Shown: positions 1-12,249, numbered from the stretch's first letter. The stretch is DNA of 64,000 bases from Litorihabitans aurantiacus (GCF_030161595.1 NZ_BSUM01000001.1:1674001-1738000), one strand, 5' to 3'. Translations and numbers: made by a program. Notes: generated by a model not told the origin, from the sequence alone.

Positions 1-1275
1 TCAGCGCCACCGTGAGCCAGCCCGCGCTGATCGCGACCAGCGCGGTGCGGTTGTGCTCGACCGCGTAGAGCACGCGCGAGAGGTGGAAGACCAGGGCGAG
101 CCCGACGACGCCGGCGGCGCCGCCGACGATCGCGGCCGCCATGCCCTCGACCCCGGAGCTGCCGCGGGCGTAGACGCCGAACACCTGCTCCACGCGCCCG
201 GCGGCGGCCACCAGCGCGGCCGCCCCCGCCGCGGCGACGACGACGATCACGCGTGTGGACAGCGCGCTCTCGCGCGCGAGCGCCTCGCGGCGGCCCGCGG
301 CCGCGTGCTCGGCCAGCCGGGGGAACATCGCGGTCGCGACCGGGACGGCGAGCACGGCGTAGGGCAGCAGGACGACGGCCTGGGCGTACTGGTGGACGTT
401 GAGCGTGCCGTCCGTGGACCCGAAGGTGTTGGCCACGCGGACGGCGACGACGACGCTGACCTGCTGCGCGAGCAGGCCGCCCATCCCGGCCAGGGCGAGC
501 GATCGCGCCCGCGCCGCCACGCCATCGGGGAAGCGGAGCGTGGGACGCAGCCGCACCCCGAGCCGCGCGACGGGGAGCAGCAGCGGGAGGCTGAGGACGA
601 CGACGCCGGCGGTCGTGCCCCAACCCAGCGCGGCGACGGCGGCCGTGGTCAGCTCGGCCGCGGTCGGGTCCGACGGCGCCCACAGCCCCACGAGGCCGTA
701 GGACAGCATGACGACGAGGCTGGACAGCAGCGGCGCGAGCGCCGGCCACACGAAGCGGCGGTGCGCCTGCAGCACGCCCGAGAGGACCACCCCGACGCCG
801 TAGAGCGGGATCTGGACGGTGAAGATGCGCAGGAGCGTCGTGGCGAGCTCCACCTGGTCGTCCGGCGCGGACGGACCCGAGAGCGCCCGCACCGCCAGGG
901 GTGCGGCCAGGAAGGTGGCGACCGCGACCGGGACCAGGACGAGCACCGCCCACGTCAGCAGCGCCGAGGCCGTGCGGTCGACGTCGCGGCGCAGGTGCTT
1001 CGCGAGCGGTCCGGCCAGCAGCGGGACGACGGCGCCGGCCAGCGCTCCCCGGCCGCGACCTCGAACAGCACGTTGGGCACGGTGTTGGCGGTCGAGTACG
1101 CGGTGCCGACCTCGTTGGGTCCCACCCACGCGTTCAGCGCGAACCAGCGCGCGAACCCGACCAGGCGCGCCAGCAGGGTCAGCACGGTCAGCACCGCCGC
1201 CGCGCCGGCCACCCCGGCGGTCAGGCGCGCGAGACGCCCGCGCGCGGCGGTGCGCTCGCCGTCAGCGGGCGTCAC
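1..1275 (-). CDS. murJ: Lipid II flippase MurJ/MviN (3' end beyond window; frameshifted)
   Basis: MOP-superfamily membrane protein expected to flip the lipid-linked peptidoglycan precursor across the membrane. The N-terminal part carries VGFARWFALNAWVG followed by a typical MurJ stretch ending TANTVPNVLFEVAAG. After correction by one base, hydrophobic helices continue to the window edge, where the gene runs out. One C/G is missing from the run at 1047-1050; adding it joins VLFEVAAG directly to GALAGAVVPLLAGPL, a normal MurJ sequence. I favour the GTG start at 1275, which overlaps the preceding gene by 14 bases. An ATG at 1332 is possible but would overlap by 71. It is last in the run nadK-recN-steA-mctB-MraY-like-murJ. 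The family assignment is firm; the frameshift is probably a sequence error. Confidence 0.88.
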
Positions 1276-2164
1276 GGCTCCCGGCCGGAGCGACGGCGTC
1301 GGCGGCCACGGCGTGCGGGTCGGCAGGCGCATCGGCGGGCAGCCGCCCGAAGGCGTCGATACGCGCGAGCACCGGCTGCCGGTCGATCACGCGGGAGAAG
1401 CTGACGCGCTCGCTGGCGAGCGTCCCGGCCACCACGACGGCGAGCGCGGCCGACCGCACCACCGGCCCGCGCGAGGCGAGCGCCACCCCGAGCGCCGCAC
1501 CCAGCGCGTTGGCGCCGGTGTCGCCGAGCATCGTCGTCTCCGCGAGGTCGGACGGGGCGGCCGCGACGGCTGCTCCGACGGCGGCCGCGGCCACCCCGGC
1601 GCCCGGTCCACCGACCGCGACGAGCGGGCCGCCGAGGAGCGCGGTGGCCTTGAGCGCGCGACCCGGGCGCAGGTCGAGCAGGTTCAGGAGGTTCGCCGTG
1701 CCGGCGACCAGGGCACCGCTGGTCACGGCGTCCAGCGCCGTGCCGAGGGCGGCCGTCCCGCGACGGTCGCGGCGGTCGGTCGCCAGGACTGCCCCGGCCA
1801 CGAGGCTGGCGGCCGTGATACCGACCAGCTTGACGGCACCCGTCGTCACGGTGCCGCGCGCGAGCGCACCCAGGTGCCCGCGCAGGCCCTTGGTCCCGCG
1901 GTCGTCCGGGCGCTCTGTCAGGTCGTCCAGGGCCCCGAGACCACCCGCGGCGGCGACGGCGACGCCGCCCGCCAGGGCGGGTGCACCACCGGTGGCGACC
2001 GTACCGGCGAGGGCACCGGTCGCCGTCGCGAGACCTCCCGCGAGGCTCACGCTGCGGCCCCGGAAGTTGGTGCGACGCCAGGAGTCGCGCTCGCTGCGCC
2101 GCGCCTGGGCGGCCGCACCGACGGTCCAGGCCGCGGCGTGCACACCGGACAGGAGCGAGTTCAC
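1262..2164 (-). CDS. Degenerate MraY/WecA-like (PNPT superfamily) membrane protein
   Basis: A 300-residue protein made of about ten hydrophobic segments. Two stretches recall the polyprenyl-phosphate N-acetylhexosamine-1-phosphate transferase fold: LGALDDLTERPDD near residue 77, where MraY/WecA have their first Asp pair, and MLGDTGANALGAALG near residue 214, like the MGDTGS motif of MraY. The DGLDG-type loop seems replaced by NLLNLLDLRPGR. It sits between the SteA/MctB division genes and murJ, so a role in lipid-linked envelope precursors is a reasonable inference, but catalysis is uncertain. The GTG start at 2164 overlaps the mctB stop (GTGA). Confidence 0.7.
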   Translation of the reverse strand: MNSLLSGVHAAAWTVGAAAQARRSERDSWRRTNFRGRSVSLAGGLATATGALAGTVATGGAPALAGGVAVAAAGGLGALDDLTERPDDRGTKGLRGHLGALARGTVTTGAVKLVGITAASLVAGAVLATDRRDRRGTAALGTALDAVTSGALVAGTANLLNLLDLRPGRALKATALLGGPLVAVGGPGAGVAAAAVGAAVAAAPSDLAETTMLGDTGANALGAALGVALASRGPVVRSAALAVVVAGTLASERVSFSRVIDRQPVLARIDAFGRLPADAPADPHAVAADAVAPAGSRDAR

Positions 2165-3324
2165 CGGCCGTCCCCGCCCGCGCCGACGCCCGCGAGTCCG
2201 TCGAGCAGGCTGCTGGCGTCCTCCGGTGCGGTCGACGCGTCCGTGGCGCCGGTCGGCGTCCCGTCCTCCGCCCCGGAGCCCTCGGTGTCGTCGGTCCCGT
2301 CGGTCGCCCCCTCGTCGTCACCGGAACCCGACGTCGGATCCGGGGCCGGCTCGAGCGCGGGAGGGCCGCTCAGCTCCTGCCGGGCCGGAAGCGGGTCCTG
2401 GGCCCCGATCCCGAAGCCGTACGGGGCGGGCTCCTCGTCGGCCGCGACCGCCGCGAGCACCAGCGGCACAGTCACCTGGCCGGCCACCGTGTCCAGCCCG
2501 TCGACGGTCGCGACGCTCCGCTCGCCGCGGACGCGGATGAGGGTGTCGGTGTCGATCGCGGCGTATCCGGCGACCACCGTCGGGCTCTGCTCGGCCAGCG
2601 CGGCGAGGGTGAGCGCCCAGGTCACATTCGTCGGCTCGAGCGCGGGGTCCGCGGTGGCACCCGACTCGGGGGCGACCTGCGGCGTCGTGAGGACGATGAC
2701 GAGATCGGCCGGCGCGGCCTGCCCCTCGACCCGGACGAGGGCGTCGGCGTCACTCGACGGCTCGGTCAGCGCGGTGAGCACCGCCTGGGCGTCGGCCGAC
2801 GGCTGGCGCGGGTCGCCCGCGCTCGCCCCGGTCAGGGCGAGCGCGAGCGCGCTGCCGAGAACGACGTCGCTCGTGTCCGCCGCGGTCGCGCCGGGGACGT
2901 CCGCCCGGACGGCAGCCGCGACCTCGTCGCGCACGTCCTCGGCCTCGGGGTCCGCCCAGTCGGCGGTGAGCTCGACCCGAGCCGTGATCTCCGCGCCGGA
3001 CTCCTCCAGCCGCTGCGACACGGCGGAGGTGACGTCGTCGGTCACGCCGGGGAAGGTCGCGACGGCGACGCGGTAGCCCGGGAGCACGCCGTCGAGCAGC
3101 GCGGGCGCCGCGCTCTCGATGAAGGCGGTCGTGTCCGCCATCGAGGCACGGTTCTCGTCGATCTCCGCGCGCAGCGCGCCCATCTCCTCGCGCAGCCCCT
3201 CGACCTGGCCGGTGAGCTGGTCGGAGATCGTGCCGCGCAGCGGACCCGCGCCGAGCACGATGCCGACGGCGAGCGCGAGGAAGACCGAGATGAGCGAGAC
3301 GAGGTGGTAGCGGAAGTCGATCAC
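2161..3324 (-). CDS. mctB: MctB/SteB family protein (copper transporter family)
   Basis: 387 residues. It opens with MIDFRYHLVSLISVFLALAV, the N-terminal membrane anchor of the mycobacterial Rv1698 (MctB) and corynebacterial SteB family. A heptad-rich segment (about residues 35-65) and a large exported domain follow. The C-terminus is Asp/Glu/Gly/Thr-rich and low in complexity (about residues 335-375). In mycobacteria the family is linked to copper efflux; in corynebacteria SteA/SteB affect cytokinesis and envelope integrity. It lies 3 bases after steA and overlaps the next gene, so the pair is surely co-expressed. Family firm; exact role in this organism inferred. Confidence 0.85.
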   Translation of the reverse strand: MIDFRYHLVSLISVFLALAVGIVLGAGPLRGTISDQLTGQVEGLREEMGALRAEIDENRASMADTTAFIESAAPALLDGVLPGYRVAVATFPGVTDDVTSAVSQRLEESGAEITARVELTADWADPEAEDVRDEVAAAVRADVPGATAADTSDVVLGSALALALTGASAGDPRQPSADAQAVLTALTEPSSDADALVRVEGQAAPADLVIVLTTPQVAPESGATADPALEPTNVTWALTLAALAEQSPTVVAGYAAIDTDTLIRVRGERSVATVDGLDTVAGQVTVPLVLAAVAADEEPAPYGFGIGAQDPLPARQELSGPPALEPAPDPTSGSGDDEGATDGTDDTEGSGAEDGTPTGATDASTAPEDASSLLDGLAGVGAGGDGR

Positions 3325-3327
3325 GCC

Positions 3328-4515
3328 TCACCCTCCAAAGAATCGACGGATGGTGGTGGAGATGTCGTCCCACCGGGCCAGGAGCAGCTCGAGCGCCGCC
3401 TGACCGGCGGGGGTCACGGCGAGGGCGACGGCGAGCGCGGCGAGGCCGGCGAGGATCAGCACCACGAGCTGCCAGGTGGAGATCGTGGAGCGGTACAGGC
3501 GGGAGACGCCCTTGGCGTCGACGAGCTTGCTGCCCACGCGCAGGCGCGTGAGGAAGGTACTGGCCATGCCCGAGCGACCCTTGTCGAGGAACTCCACGAG
3601 GGTCGCGTGCGTCCCGACGGCGACGATCAGCTTGGCGCCCATGTCGTCCGCCAGGAGCATGGCGACGTCCTCGCTCGTCCCGGTCGCGGGGAAGACGACG
3701 TGGGTGGCACCCAGCTCGGCGACGCGCGCCGCACCCGGGGCGCGCCCGTCGCGGTAGGCGTGCACGACGACCTCGGCGCCACTGGTGAGGGCGGAGTCGG
3801 AGACGGAGTCCATGTCGCCCACGATGAGGTCCGGCTTCCAGCCGGCCTCGATGATGGCGTCGGCGCCGCCGTCGACCCCGATGAGGACCGGACGGCTCTC
3901 GCGGATGAAGGACCGCAGCATCGCGAGGTCCTCCTTGTAGTGGTAGCCGCGCACCACGATGAGGACGGCGCGGCCCTCGATCTTCGTCTCGACGCGCGGC
4001 ACCCCGATGCCGTCCAGGAGCAGATCGCGCTCCTTGAGCATGTAGTCCATGGTGTTCTGCGCGAACGCCTCGAGCTGGTCCGAGAGGCCCTCGCGCGCCT
4101 TCGCCTGGTCGGCCTCGATCGTGGCCGCGTCCTGGAGCACGCCGGTGGCCACCACCGTGGTCCCGGAGCGGACCTCGCCGTCGTGGACGGTGAGCCGCGC
4201 GCCCTCCTTGAGGGCCATGACGTCCTGGCCGAGCCCGTCCACGAGGGGGATCCCGGCGTCGAGCAGGATCTGCGGACCGACGTTCGGGTAGCGCCCCGAG
4301 GTGGAGCGCGCGGCGTTCAGCACGGCGGCCGGTGCGCAGGCCACGAGCGCCTCGGCCGAGACCCGGTCCATGTCGAGGTGGTCGATGACCGCGACGTCGC
4401 CCGCCTTCAGCCGCTTGGTCAGCGCCTTGGTGCGGGGATCCACGCGCGCGGGACCGCTGATCGTCCCGTCCGGGTCGTCGGCGACCGCGGCGCGGCGGAG
4501 GGGTCTGAGTCTCAT
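3328..4515 (-). CDS. steA: SteA-like cytokinetic-ring / thiamine pyrophosphokinase-like protein
   Basis: 395 residues matching the conserved actinobacterial family of Rv1697/SteA. Visible landmarks are RVDPRTKALTKRLKAGDVAV near the N-terminus, the GRYPNVGPQ stretch, a central nucleotide-binding-like region around GVDGGADAIIEAGWKPDLIV, and a C-terminal membrane helix (about residues 345-370). It ends in an Arg/Phe-rich tail. It partners with the downstream mctB/steB gene. The start at 4515 lies 8 bases after the recN stop. Function is by family; no catalytic role is claimed. Confidence 0.85.
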   Translation of the reverse strand: MRLRPLRRAAVADDPDGTISGPARVDPRTKALTKRLKAGDVAVIDHLDMDRVSAEALVACAPAAVLNAARSTSGRYPNVGPQILLDAGIPLVDGLGQDVMALKEGARLTVHDGEVRSGTTVVATGVLQDAATIEADQAKAREGLSDQLEAFAQNTMDYMLKERDLLLDGIGVPRVETKIEGRAVLIVVRGYHYKEDLAMLRSFIRESRPVLIGVDGGADAIIEAGWKPDLIVGDMDSVSDSALTSGAEVVVHAYRDGRAPGAARVAELGATHVVFPATGTSEDVAMLLADDMGAKLIVAVGTHATLVEFLDKGRSGMASTFLTRLRVGSKLVDAKGVSRLYRSTISTWQLVVLILAGLAALAVALAVTPAGQAALELLLARWDDISTTIRRFFGG

Positions 4516-4523
4516 GGCGGGGC

Positions 4524-6250
4524 CTATCGTCCCACGTCGGACCTCTCCAGGAGGTCCGCGGCGTGCCGCAGCGCCGTGGTGGTCGTCTCACCCGAGAGCA
4601 TCCGCGCGAGCTCCGCCGTGCGGTCCTGGCCGGCGACGGCGCGCACGCTCGTCACGGTGCCGTCCGCGGCACCCGTGTCCTTCTCGAGCACGATGTGGTG
4701 GTCGGCGTAGGCGGCGACCTGGGCGAGGTGCGTGACGACGACGACCTGGGCGGTCCGCGCCAGCTCGGCCAGGCGCTGCCCGACCTGGCTGGCCGTGCGG
4801 CCACCGATCCCGGCGTCGACCTCGTCGAAGACGAACGTCGTGGGGGTCGCCTCGCCGGCGTCGGCCAGCGCGACCTCCAGCGCGAGCATGACGCGCGAGA
4901 TCTCACCGCCGGACGCGCCCTGCCCGAGCGGACGCGCCGGCGCCCCGGGGTGCGGCGCCAGGACGATCGCGACGTCGTCGGCGCCCGAGGCGCCCAGCGG
5001 GACCGGGTCGAGGGTGACCTCCACCTGCGCCGAGGCCATCGCGAGCCCGGCGAGCTCGGCGGTCACGGCGGAGGCGAGCCGGTCCCCCGCGGCCCGGCGC
5101 GCACTCGTGATCCCCGCCGCGATCGCGGTGCACGTCGCCTCCAGCTCGGACACCCTCTCGCGCAGCGAGTCGGCGTCCTGACCGGGACCGGTCAGCTCCT
5201 CGAGCCGGGTGCGGGCGTGCTGCGCCCAGAGGATCACCGCGTCGGTGCTGCCGGCCGGGGGTCGTCCGGTCCGCGTTCCGCCCACGGGATCCCGTAGGTG
5301 CGACCGAGGGTGGCCAGGACGGCGCGACGCGCGTGCACGACGTCGAGCCGGCCGGGGTCGGTCTCGAGACCCGCGACGTAGCCGCCGATCTCGGCGCTGA
5401 GGTCGGCGCCGGTGCGGGCCGCCTCGGAGATCTGCTCCGCGAGCGTCGCGAGCGTGGTGTCGTGCTCCGACGCGCGCACGAGGGCGCGTGCGGCGGCCTC
5501 CAGAAGGTCGACGGCGCCCGCGTCGTCCGCGCCGCGGCCGGACAGGGCGGTCATCGCCTCCGCGGCGCCGGCGCGCAACGTCTCGCCGTTGTCGAGCCGG
5601 TCGACCTCCTCGCGCAGGGCGAGGTCCTCGCCCGGCTGGGGCTCGGCGTCGTCGATCTCGGCCAGGGCCGTGGTCAGGGTGGTGACCTCGAGGGCACGGG
5701 TGCGGCTCGTGGCGGTGAACTCCGCGAGCGCCTCCTGCGCGCGGCGGAGCGCGGCGTGCGCGGTGCGCATGCGCTCGAGCTCGGCGGCGTGGTCCGGTCC
5801 GGCGAACGCGTCGACGACGTCGCGCTGCGTCGAGCGGCTGCGCAGGTGGAACTGGTCGGCCTGGCCGTGCACGGTGACGAGCTGCTCGCCGATCTGACCG
5901 AGCACCGCCTGCGGCACGCTCGACCCGCCGACGTGCGCGCGCGAGCGGCCCTGCGCCACGACGGTGCGCGCGAGGATGAGCGCGTCGTCGTCGAGGTCGG
6001 CCCCGGCGTCCTCGGCGCGCTCGACGGCCGCTGCCGGCACGCCGGTGAAGCGGCCCTCGACGAACGCCCGCTCGGCCCCGACGCGCACGCGCGAGGCGTC
6101 GGCGCGCCCGCCGAGCAGGAGGTCGAGCGCGCTCAGCAGCATCGTCTTGCCCGCACCGGTCTCGCCCGTGATGGCCGTGAAGCCGGGCGACGGCGTCAGG
6201 GTCGCCTCGGCGATGACGCCGAGGTCGCGGATGCGGAGCTCCTCGATCAC
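4524..6250 (-). CDS. recN: DNA repair protein RecN (one frameshift)
   Basis: SMC-like ATPase of double-strand break repair. Walker A is GETGAGKT within the first 40 residues. After a coiled-coil middle, the C-terminal half carries the signature LGQGASGGEISRVM and Walker B TFVFDEVDAGIGGR. The GTG start at 6250 overlaps the nadK stop as GTGA, and the protein opens MIEELRIRDLGVIAEA. One C/G is missing at 5257-5261; adding it joins GIPWAERGPDD to PPAGSTDAVILWAQ and restores one frame of about 575 codons, a normal RecN length. The neighbours tlyA-nadK-recN are the standard actinobacterial order. Confidence 0.9.
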
Positions 6251-7134
6251 TGCTGGCCCCTCCCCCGCCACCCGGCGACCGGGAGGTCGAACCGCCGCAC
6301 CAGCCGCTCGGAGAACGGGCCGGGGCTGAGCCGGGCGATCGCGACCGGGACGGCGCCTCGCCTCGCCTCGACGCGGCTGCCCGGCGGCAGGTCGAGCGTG
6401 CGGCGACCGTCGCACCACATGGTGGCGGGCGTGGCCGTGCGGGTGAGGAGCTCGACCTCGAGCACGCTGGCCGGTCCCACCACGAGGGGGCGGGCGAACA
6501 GGGCGTGGGCGCTGAGCGGCACGAGCAGCATCGCGTCGACGTCGGGCCACACGACGGGGCCTCCGGCCGAGAAGGCGTAGGCCGTCGACCCCGTGGGGGT
6601 GGCGAGCACGACGCCGTCGCACCCGAAGGTCTCCAGGGCGCGGCCGTCGACACCGATGGCGAGCTCGATCATCCGCTCGGGCCGGTTCTTGCCGACGGTG
6701 GCCTCGTTCATGGCCCAGGTCTCGTGCACCCGGCCGTCGGGGGTGTACGCGCGGACGTCGATGGTCATGCGGCGCTCGACGGTGTAGTCGCGCCGCGCGA
6801 TCTGGTCCACGAGGTCGGTGATCTCGGCGACGTCGGACTCCGCCAGGAAGCCCATGTGGCCGAGGTTGATGCCCACGACCGGCACGTCCGTGCCGCGCAC
6901 GAGCTCGACGGCCCGCAGGATCGTGCCGTCACCGCCGAGCACGACGACGACCTCCACCTCGCGCAACCAGGACGGCTGGGGCGGCAGCACGGCGTCGAAC
7001 GGGGCGATCTCCTCGGCGGCGCGCACGGTCATGCCGTGCGCGTGCAGCTGCTGCTCCAGCTCGGTGCGCGCCTGACGCGCGCGGTCGTGCGAGTGCGAGA
7101 CGACCAGGACTTCGCGATTCACCACGTCCCCCAT
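6247..7134 (-). CDS. nadK: NAD kinase
   Basis: ATP/polyphosphate-dependent NAD kinase making NADP. Diagnostic motifs are VVVLGGDGTILRAVEL (the GGDG motif), a NEATVGK motif, and TPTGSTAYAFSAGGPVVWPD. The ATG at 7134 gives about 295 residues; GTG codons at 7125 and 7122 are alternatives. The GTG at 7122 would overlap the tlyA stop as GTGA, mirroring the nadK/recN junction, so the true start is uncertain by 12 bases. It is co-transcribed with tlyA and recN. Confidence 0.93.
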   Translation of the reverse strand: MGDVVNREVLVVSHSHDRARQARTELEQQLHAHGMTVRAAEEIAPFDAVLPPQPSWLREVEVVVVLGGDGTILRAVELVRGTDVPVVGINLGHMGFLAESDVAEITDLVDQIARRDYTVERRMTIDVRAYTPDGRVHETWAMNEATVGKNRPERMIELAIGVDGRALETFGCDGVVLATPTGSTAYAFSAGGPVVWPDVDAMLLVPLSAHALFARPLVVGPASVLEVELLTRTATPATMWCDGRRTLDLPPGSRVEARRGAVPVAIARLSPGPFSERLVRRFDLPVAGWRGRGQQ

Positions 7135-7979
7135 TCTGCGGGCACGAGGCGCCCGGCGACGGCACCCTGGGCGACCCGGGCGTGCTCCCGCGCGGTGGCG
7201 GCGTCGACCTCGGCACCTGGCGACGGCGTCGCCCCGGGTGCGACGCGCTCCAACCAGGCCACGTACTCCTGGTTCCCGTGCATCCCCTGCAGGGCGCTCG
7301 GCAGGACGGCGCGGGCGCGCAGCCCGCTCGCCGCGGCGGCGTCCAGGGCGCCGACGACGGCGCGCGTGCGCTGCCGGGGATCCGTCACGACTCCCCCGGA
7401 GCCGAGCCGCTCGCGGCCGACCTCGAACTGCGGCTTCACGAGCACGACGGCGTGCGCACCCGGCGCGAGGCACGCGGCCAGCGGGTCGAGCACGAGGCGC
7501 AGCGAGATGAAGGAGAGGTCGGCCACGAGGAGGTCGGCGACTCCCCCGATCTGCTCGGGGGTGAGGGTGCGGACGTTGGTGTGCTCGAGGACGGTGACGC
7601 GGGCGTCGGACCTGATGCGGGGGTCGAGCTGGCCGCTGCCGACGTCGACGGCGACGACGTGGTCCGCGCCGCGCCGCAGCACGACGTCCGTGAACCCGCC
7701 CGTGGAGGCACCGGCGTCGAGCACACGGACGCCCGCCACGGGCGGACCGGCGAGGCCGGCCCCGGCCAGCGCGTCGAGCGCGCCCGCGAGCTTGTGCGCG
7801 GCGCGGGAGACGTAGTCGTCGCCCGGGGCGACGGCGAGCACGTGCTGCTCGAGGACGGCGACGGCGGGGCGCGTGAGGACCCGGCCGTCCAGCGTCACGT
7901 CGCCGGCGGCGATGAGTCGCTGGGCCTGCGTGCGGGAGGTCGCGAGTCCGCGCTCCACGAGGGCGACGTCGGCACGCAT
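7119..7979 (-). CDS. tlyA: TlyA family 16S/23S rRNA 2'-O-methyltransferase (hemolysin A family)
   Basis: 286 residues. An N-terminal S4 RNA-binding domain (RADVALVERGLATSRTQAQR to about residue 60) is followed by an FtsJ-like Rossmann methyltransferase with the SAM motif VLDAGASTGGFTDVVL and then VAVDVGSGQLDP. In mycobacteria TlyA 2'-O-methylates 16S and 23S rRNA and its loss gives capreomycin resistance. The ATG at 7979 places the S4 domain at the extreme N-terminus as the family requires. Its position between a small acidic protein and nadK matches the conserved cluster. Confidence 0.92.
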   Translation of the reverse strand: MRADVALVERGLATSRTQAQRLIAAGDVTLDGRVLTRPAVAVLEQHVLAVAPGDDYVSRAAHKLAGALDALAGAGLAGPPVAGVRVLDAGASTGGFTDVVLRRGADHVVAVDVGSGQLDPRIRSDARVTVLEHTNVRTLTPEQIGGVADLLVADLSFISLRLVLDPLAACLAPGAHAVVLVKPQFEVGRERLGSGGVVTDPRQRTRAVVGALDAAAASGLRARAVLPSALQGMHGNQEYVAWLERVAPGATPSPGAEVDAATAREHARVAQGAVAGRLVPAEWGTW

Positions 7980-7981
7980 CC

Positions 7982-8239
7982 CTAGCCGGCCGACTCGTCG
8001 AGGCGGTCGGCCAGGGCCCGGTGCAGGTCCTCGAAGAGGACGACGTGCTCGCGGATGGTCATGGCCGCCAGCGCCTCGGCGTCGGGCAGCTCCGGGAGCG
8101 GCGGGTCGGGCGCCGCCCGATCCGGCCCGGGGCGCGGACCCGGGCGTGGTCCGGGGCGCGATCCGGGCGGGGAGGGGACCGGCCCGGCGCTCGTCGCCGG
8201 GGCCGCGTCCGTCCCGGCATCCTCCGGCGTGCTGTCCAT
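7982..8239 (-). CDS. Small conserved hypothetical protein between HAD phosphatase and tlyA
   Basis: 85 residues. The first half is Pro/Gly/Arg-rich and looks disordered. The second half, EALAAMTIREHVVLFEDLHR followed by ALADRLDE, is a predicted helix pair. A small gene at exactly this place (Rv1693 in M. tuberculosis) is part of the conserved cluster. It ends 2 bases before tlyA, so it is in the operon. I do not know its function; the helix pair could be a protein-binding element. Confidence 0.65.
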   Translation of the reverse strand: MDSTPEDAGTDAAPATSAGPVPSPPGSRPGPRPGPRPGPDRAAPDPPLPELPDAEALAAMTIREHVVLFEDLHRALADRLDESAG

Positions 8240-8272
8240 GCCTGCTCTCCTCCTCCGGCGCGGGCGCGCCTC

Positions 8273-9318
8273 CTAGACCACGACCGCCAGGGGGCGCGGT
8301 GCGAGCGCGAGCCCGGTCCCGCCGTCGGCAGCCTCCCACGCGGCGCAGCAGGCCGCACGCAGCTCGTCGAGCGTGATCTCGGTGAGGCTCGCGAGGGCCT
8401 GGGCGACGTCGTCACGCACCACGTGGAGATCGGTCCCGGACACGCGCACGACGGCGTCGCGGCAGCGCCAGCCGCCGAGGTGGTCGCCGGTGGGGACGAC
8501 CTCGGGGTGCGGCTCGAGCACGCCGCGCAGGTCGAGCGCGAGCATGTCGGGGCGCTCGTGCGGCTGTGCGGCGAACAGGTCGTAGGCCTGGTGCACGCCG
8601 GTCAGGACCTGGAGGCCGGGCATTCCCGCGGCGCGCGCGCCCGCGAGGTCGGTGTCGAGGCGGTCGCCGACGACGACGGGGCGGGTGGCGCCGACGAGCG
8701 CGGCCGCCTCGTGGAAGATGCCTGCCTCGGGCTTGCCTGACGACGTCGGGCGCACCCCCGTCGCGTTGACGACGGCGGCCACGAGCGAGCCGTTGCCGAC
8801 GGCCATGCCGCGCTCGGTCGGGAGGGTCGCGTCGAGGTTGGTGGCGACGTAGCGCGCGCCCTGCCCGATCGCGTAGGCCGCCTCGGTCAGCTGCGCCCAC
8901 CCGACCTCGGGGCCGTAGCCCTGCGCGACGGCGTCGGGCTTCTCGTGCGCGTCGGTCACCACGCGGTAGCCCTGGGCCTCCATGGCCTGGCGCAGGCCGG
9001 GGCCGCCGACGCACAGGACGGTGGACCCGGCCGGGAGGTCACGCGCCAGGGTCGTGGCCGCGGCGAGCGAGGAGGTCATGACGTGCGCGGGGTCGGTGGG
9101 GATCCCGAGGTCGGTGAGCTGGTCGGCCACCACCTGCGGCGGCCGGCCCGCGTTGTTCGTGACGTAGACCGGCTGCGCCCCCGCCGCCGCGGCGGCAGCG
9201 ATCGAGTCGGCCGCGTGCTCGACGGCGGCGGCCCCGCGGTACACCACCCCGTCGAGGTCGAGGAGGAGCGCGTCGTGCGCCTGGGCGAGCGGGGTCGCGG
9301 AGGCGCGGAGGTAGGTGC

Positions 9319-9322
<4 letters not shown>
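8273..9322 (-). CDS. HAD-IIA family phosphatase (NagD / Rv1692-like)
   Basis: 349 residues of the haloacid dehalogenase superfamily, subclass IIA. Motif I is [12 protein letters not shown] (nucleophile and acid Asp), motif II is [10 protein letters not shown], the Lys is in [10 protein letters not shown], and motif IV is [18 protein letters not shown]. The M. tuberculosis gene at this position (Rv1692) is a glycerol-3-phosphate phosphatase, the best functional guess. The start is TTG at 9322, inside a TTGA overlap with the upstream stop, with GAGGAG nine bases before it. Translation is thus coupled to the TPR gene. An extra C-terminal domain follows residue 270. Confidence 0.85.
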
Positions 9323-11520
<2,198 letters not shown>

Positions 11521-12083
11521 CAGTGGTGCTCCTGTCTGCGGTGGCGGTTCGGCTCACACACGCGTTGGTTGTACTCCCGCTGCACGACCAACAGGACCAC
11601 CCAACGATACTCGCCGCTACCAGGCGGGGAGCCTCCCCGCAGTTGTGCCGCCGTGAGGGTCACCACTGACAACCTCACCAGACGTCCGGAACAACAAGCA
11701 CGATCTGCTCGAACAGGTGAAGGTGAATCACCCCGTTGAGTCGCGCTGTCCCGACCCGTCCGCGAACGTGGACCCGTCCGTCGGGACAGCACAGGAACCA
11801 GCCCTCGAACCACGACGGTCAAGGGAACCCCCTCTCCGAGATAGCGCGTCCGCACGCAGGGAGCCGACGACGCCGTCGACCGTCCTTCACCCTCACGAGC
11901 AGAAACTCCTGACCGGCCGGTGTCACGACTCCGGCTGCACCAGACGGTCGATGCGCCCCGAACGGACAGTCGCCCGGCGGGTCCGCAACAGTTCGGGGAG
12001 GGTCCGCGATCCTCTCGCGGTGGGTCAGTAATCCTCTCGCGAAGGGTCGGGGATCTACTCGCCTGCGCCTGGGTGTGGGTGTG
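11521..12083. other. Intergenic region between rRNA terminator and TPR gene
   Basis: About 560 bases with no convincing gene. It must hold the promoter of the long minus-strand cluster starting with the TPR gene. It contains a 17-bp palindrome at 11624-11640 (arms GCGGGGAG/CTCCCCGC) and an 11-bp direct repeat ATCCTCTCGCG at 12009-12019 and 12031-12041. I could not pick a convincing -35/-10 pair. Confidence 0.6.
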
Positions 12084-12121
12084 CGAAAGGCCCCGCACCC
12101 GGGTGGGTGTGGGGCCTTTCG
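12084..12121 (-). terminator. rRNA operon terminator
   Basis: Inverted repeat with 17-base arms (12084-12100 and 12105-12121, one mismatch) and a 4-base loop, 10 bases beyond the 5S gene. It lacks a long U tract, as many actinobacterial terminators do. Confidence 0.85.
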
Positions 12122-12130
12122 GCTTAATGG

Positions 12131-12249
12131 GTGTTCGGCGGTGTCCTACTCTCCCACCCCGTCTCCAGGGCAGTACCATCGGCGCTGAGGGGCTTAGCTT
12201 CCGGGTTCGGAATGGTGCCGGGCGTTTCCCGCCTCGCTATGGCCGCCGT
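12131..12249 (-). rRNA. rrf: 5S ribosomal RNA
   Basis: On the minus strand the RNA begins near TACGGCGGCCATAGCG and ends near GGACACCGCCGAACAC, giving about 119 bases. The two ends pair to form helix I, and the internal CCGAACCCGGAAGCTAAG is the usual 5S core. It is the last gene of the operon. Confidence 0.95.

Noticed and set aside
53-3076. Long open frame on the plus strand over murJ/MraY-like/mctB
   Set aside because: Composition is Arg/Gly/Asp-rich with no family features; it mirrors clear minus-strand genes. Long antisense frames are normal at this GC content.
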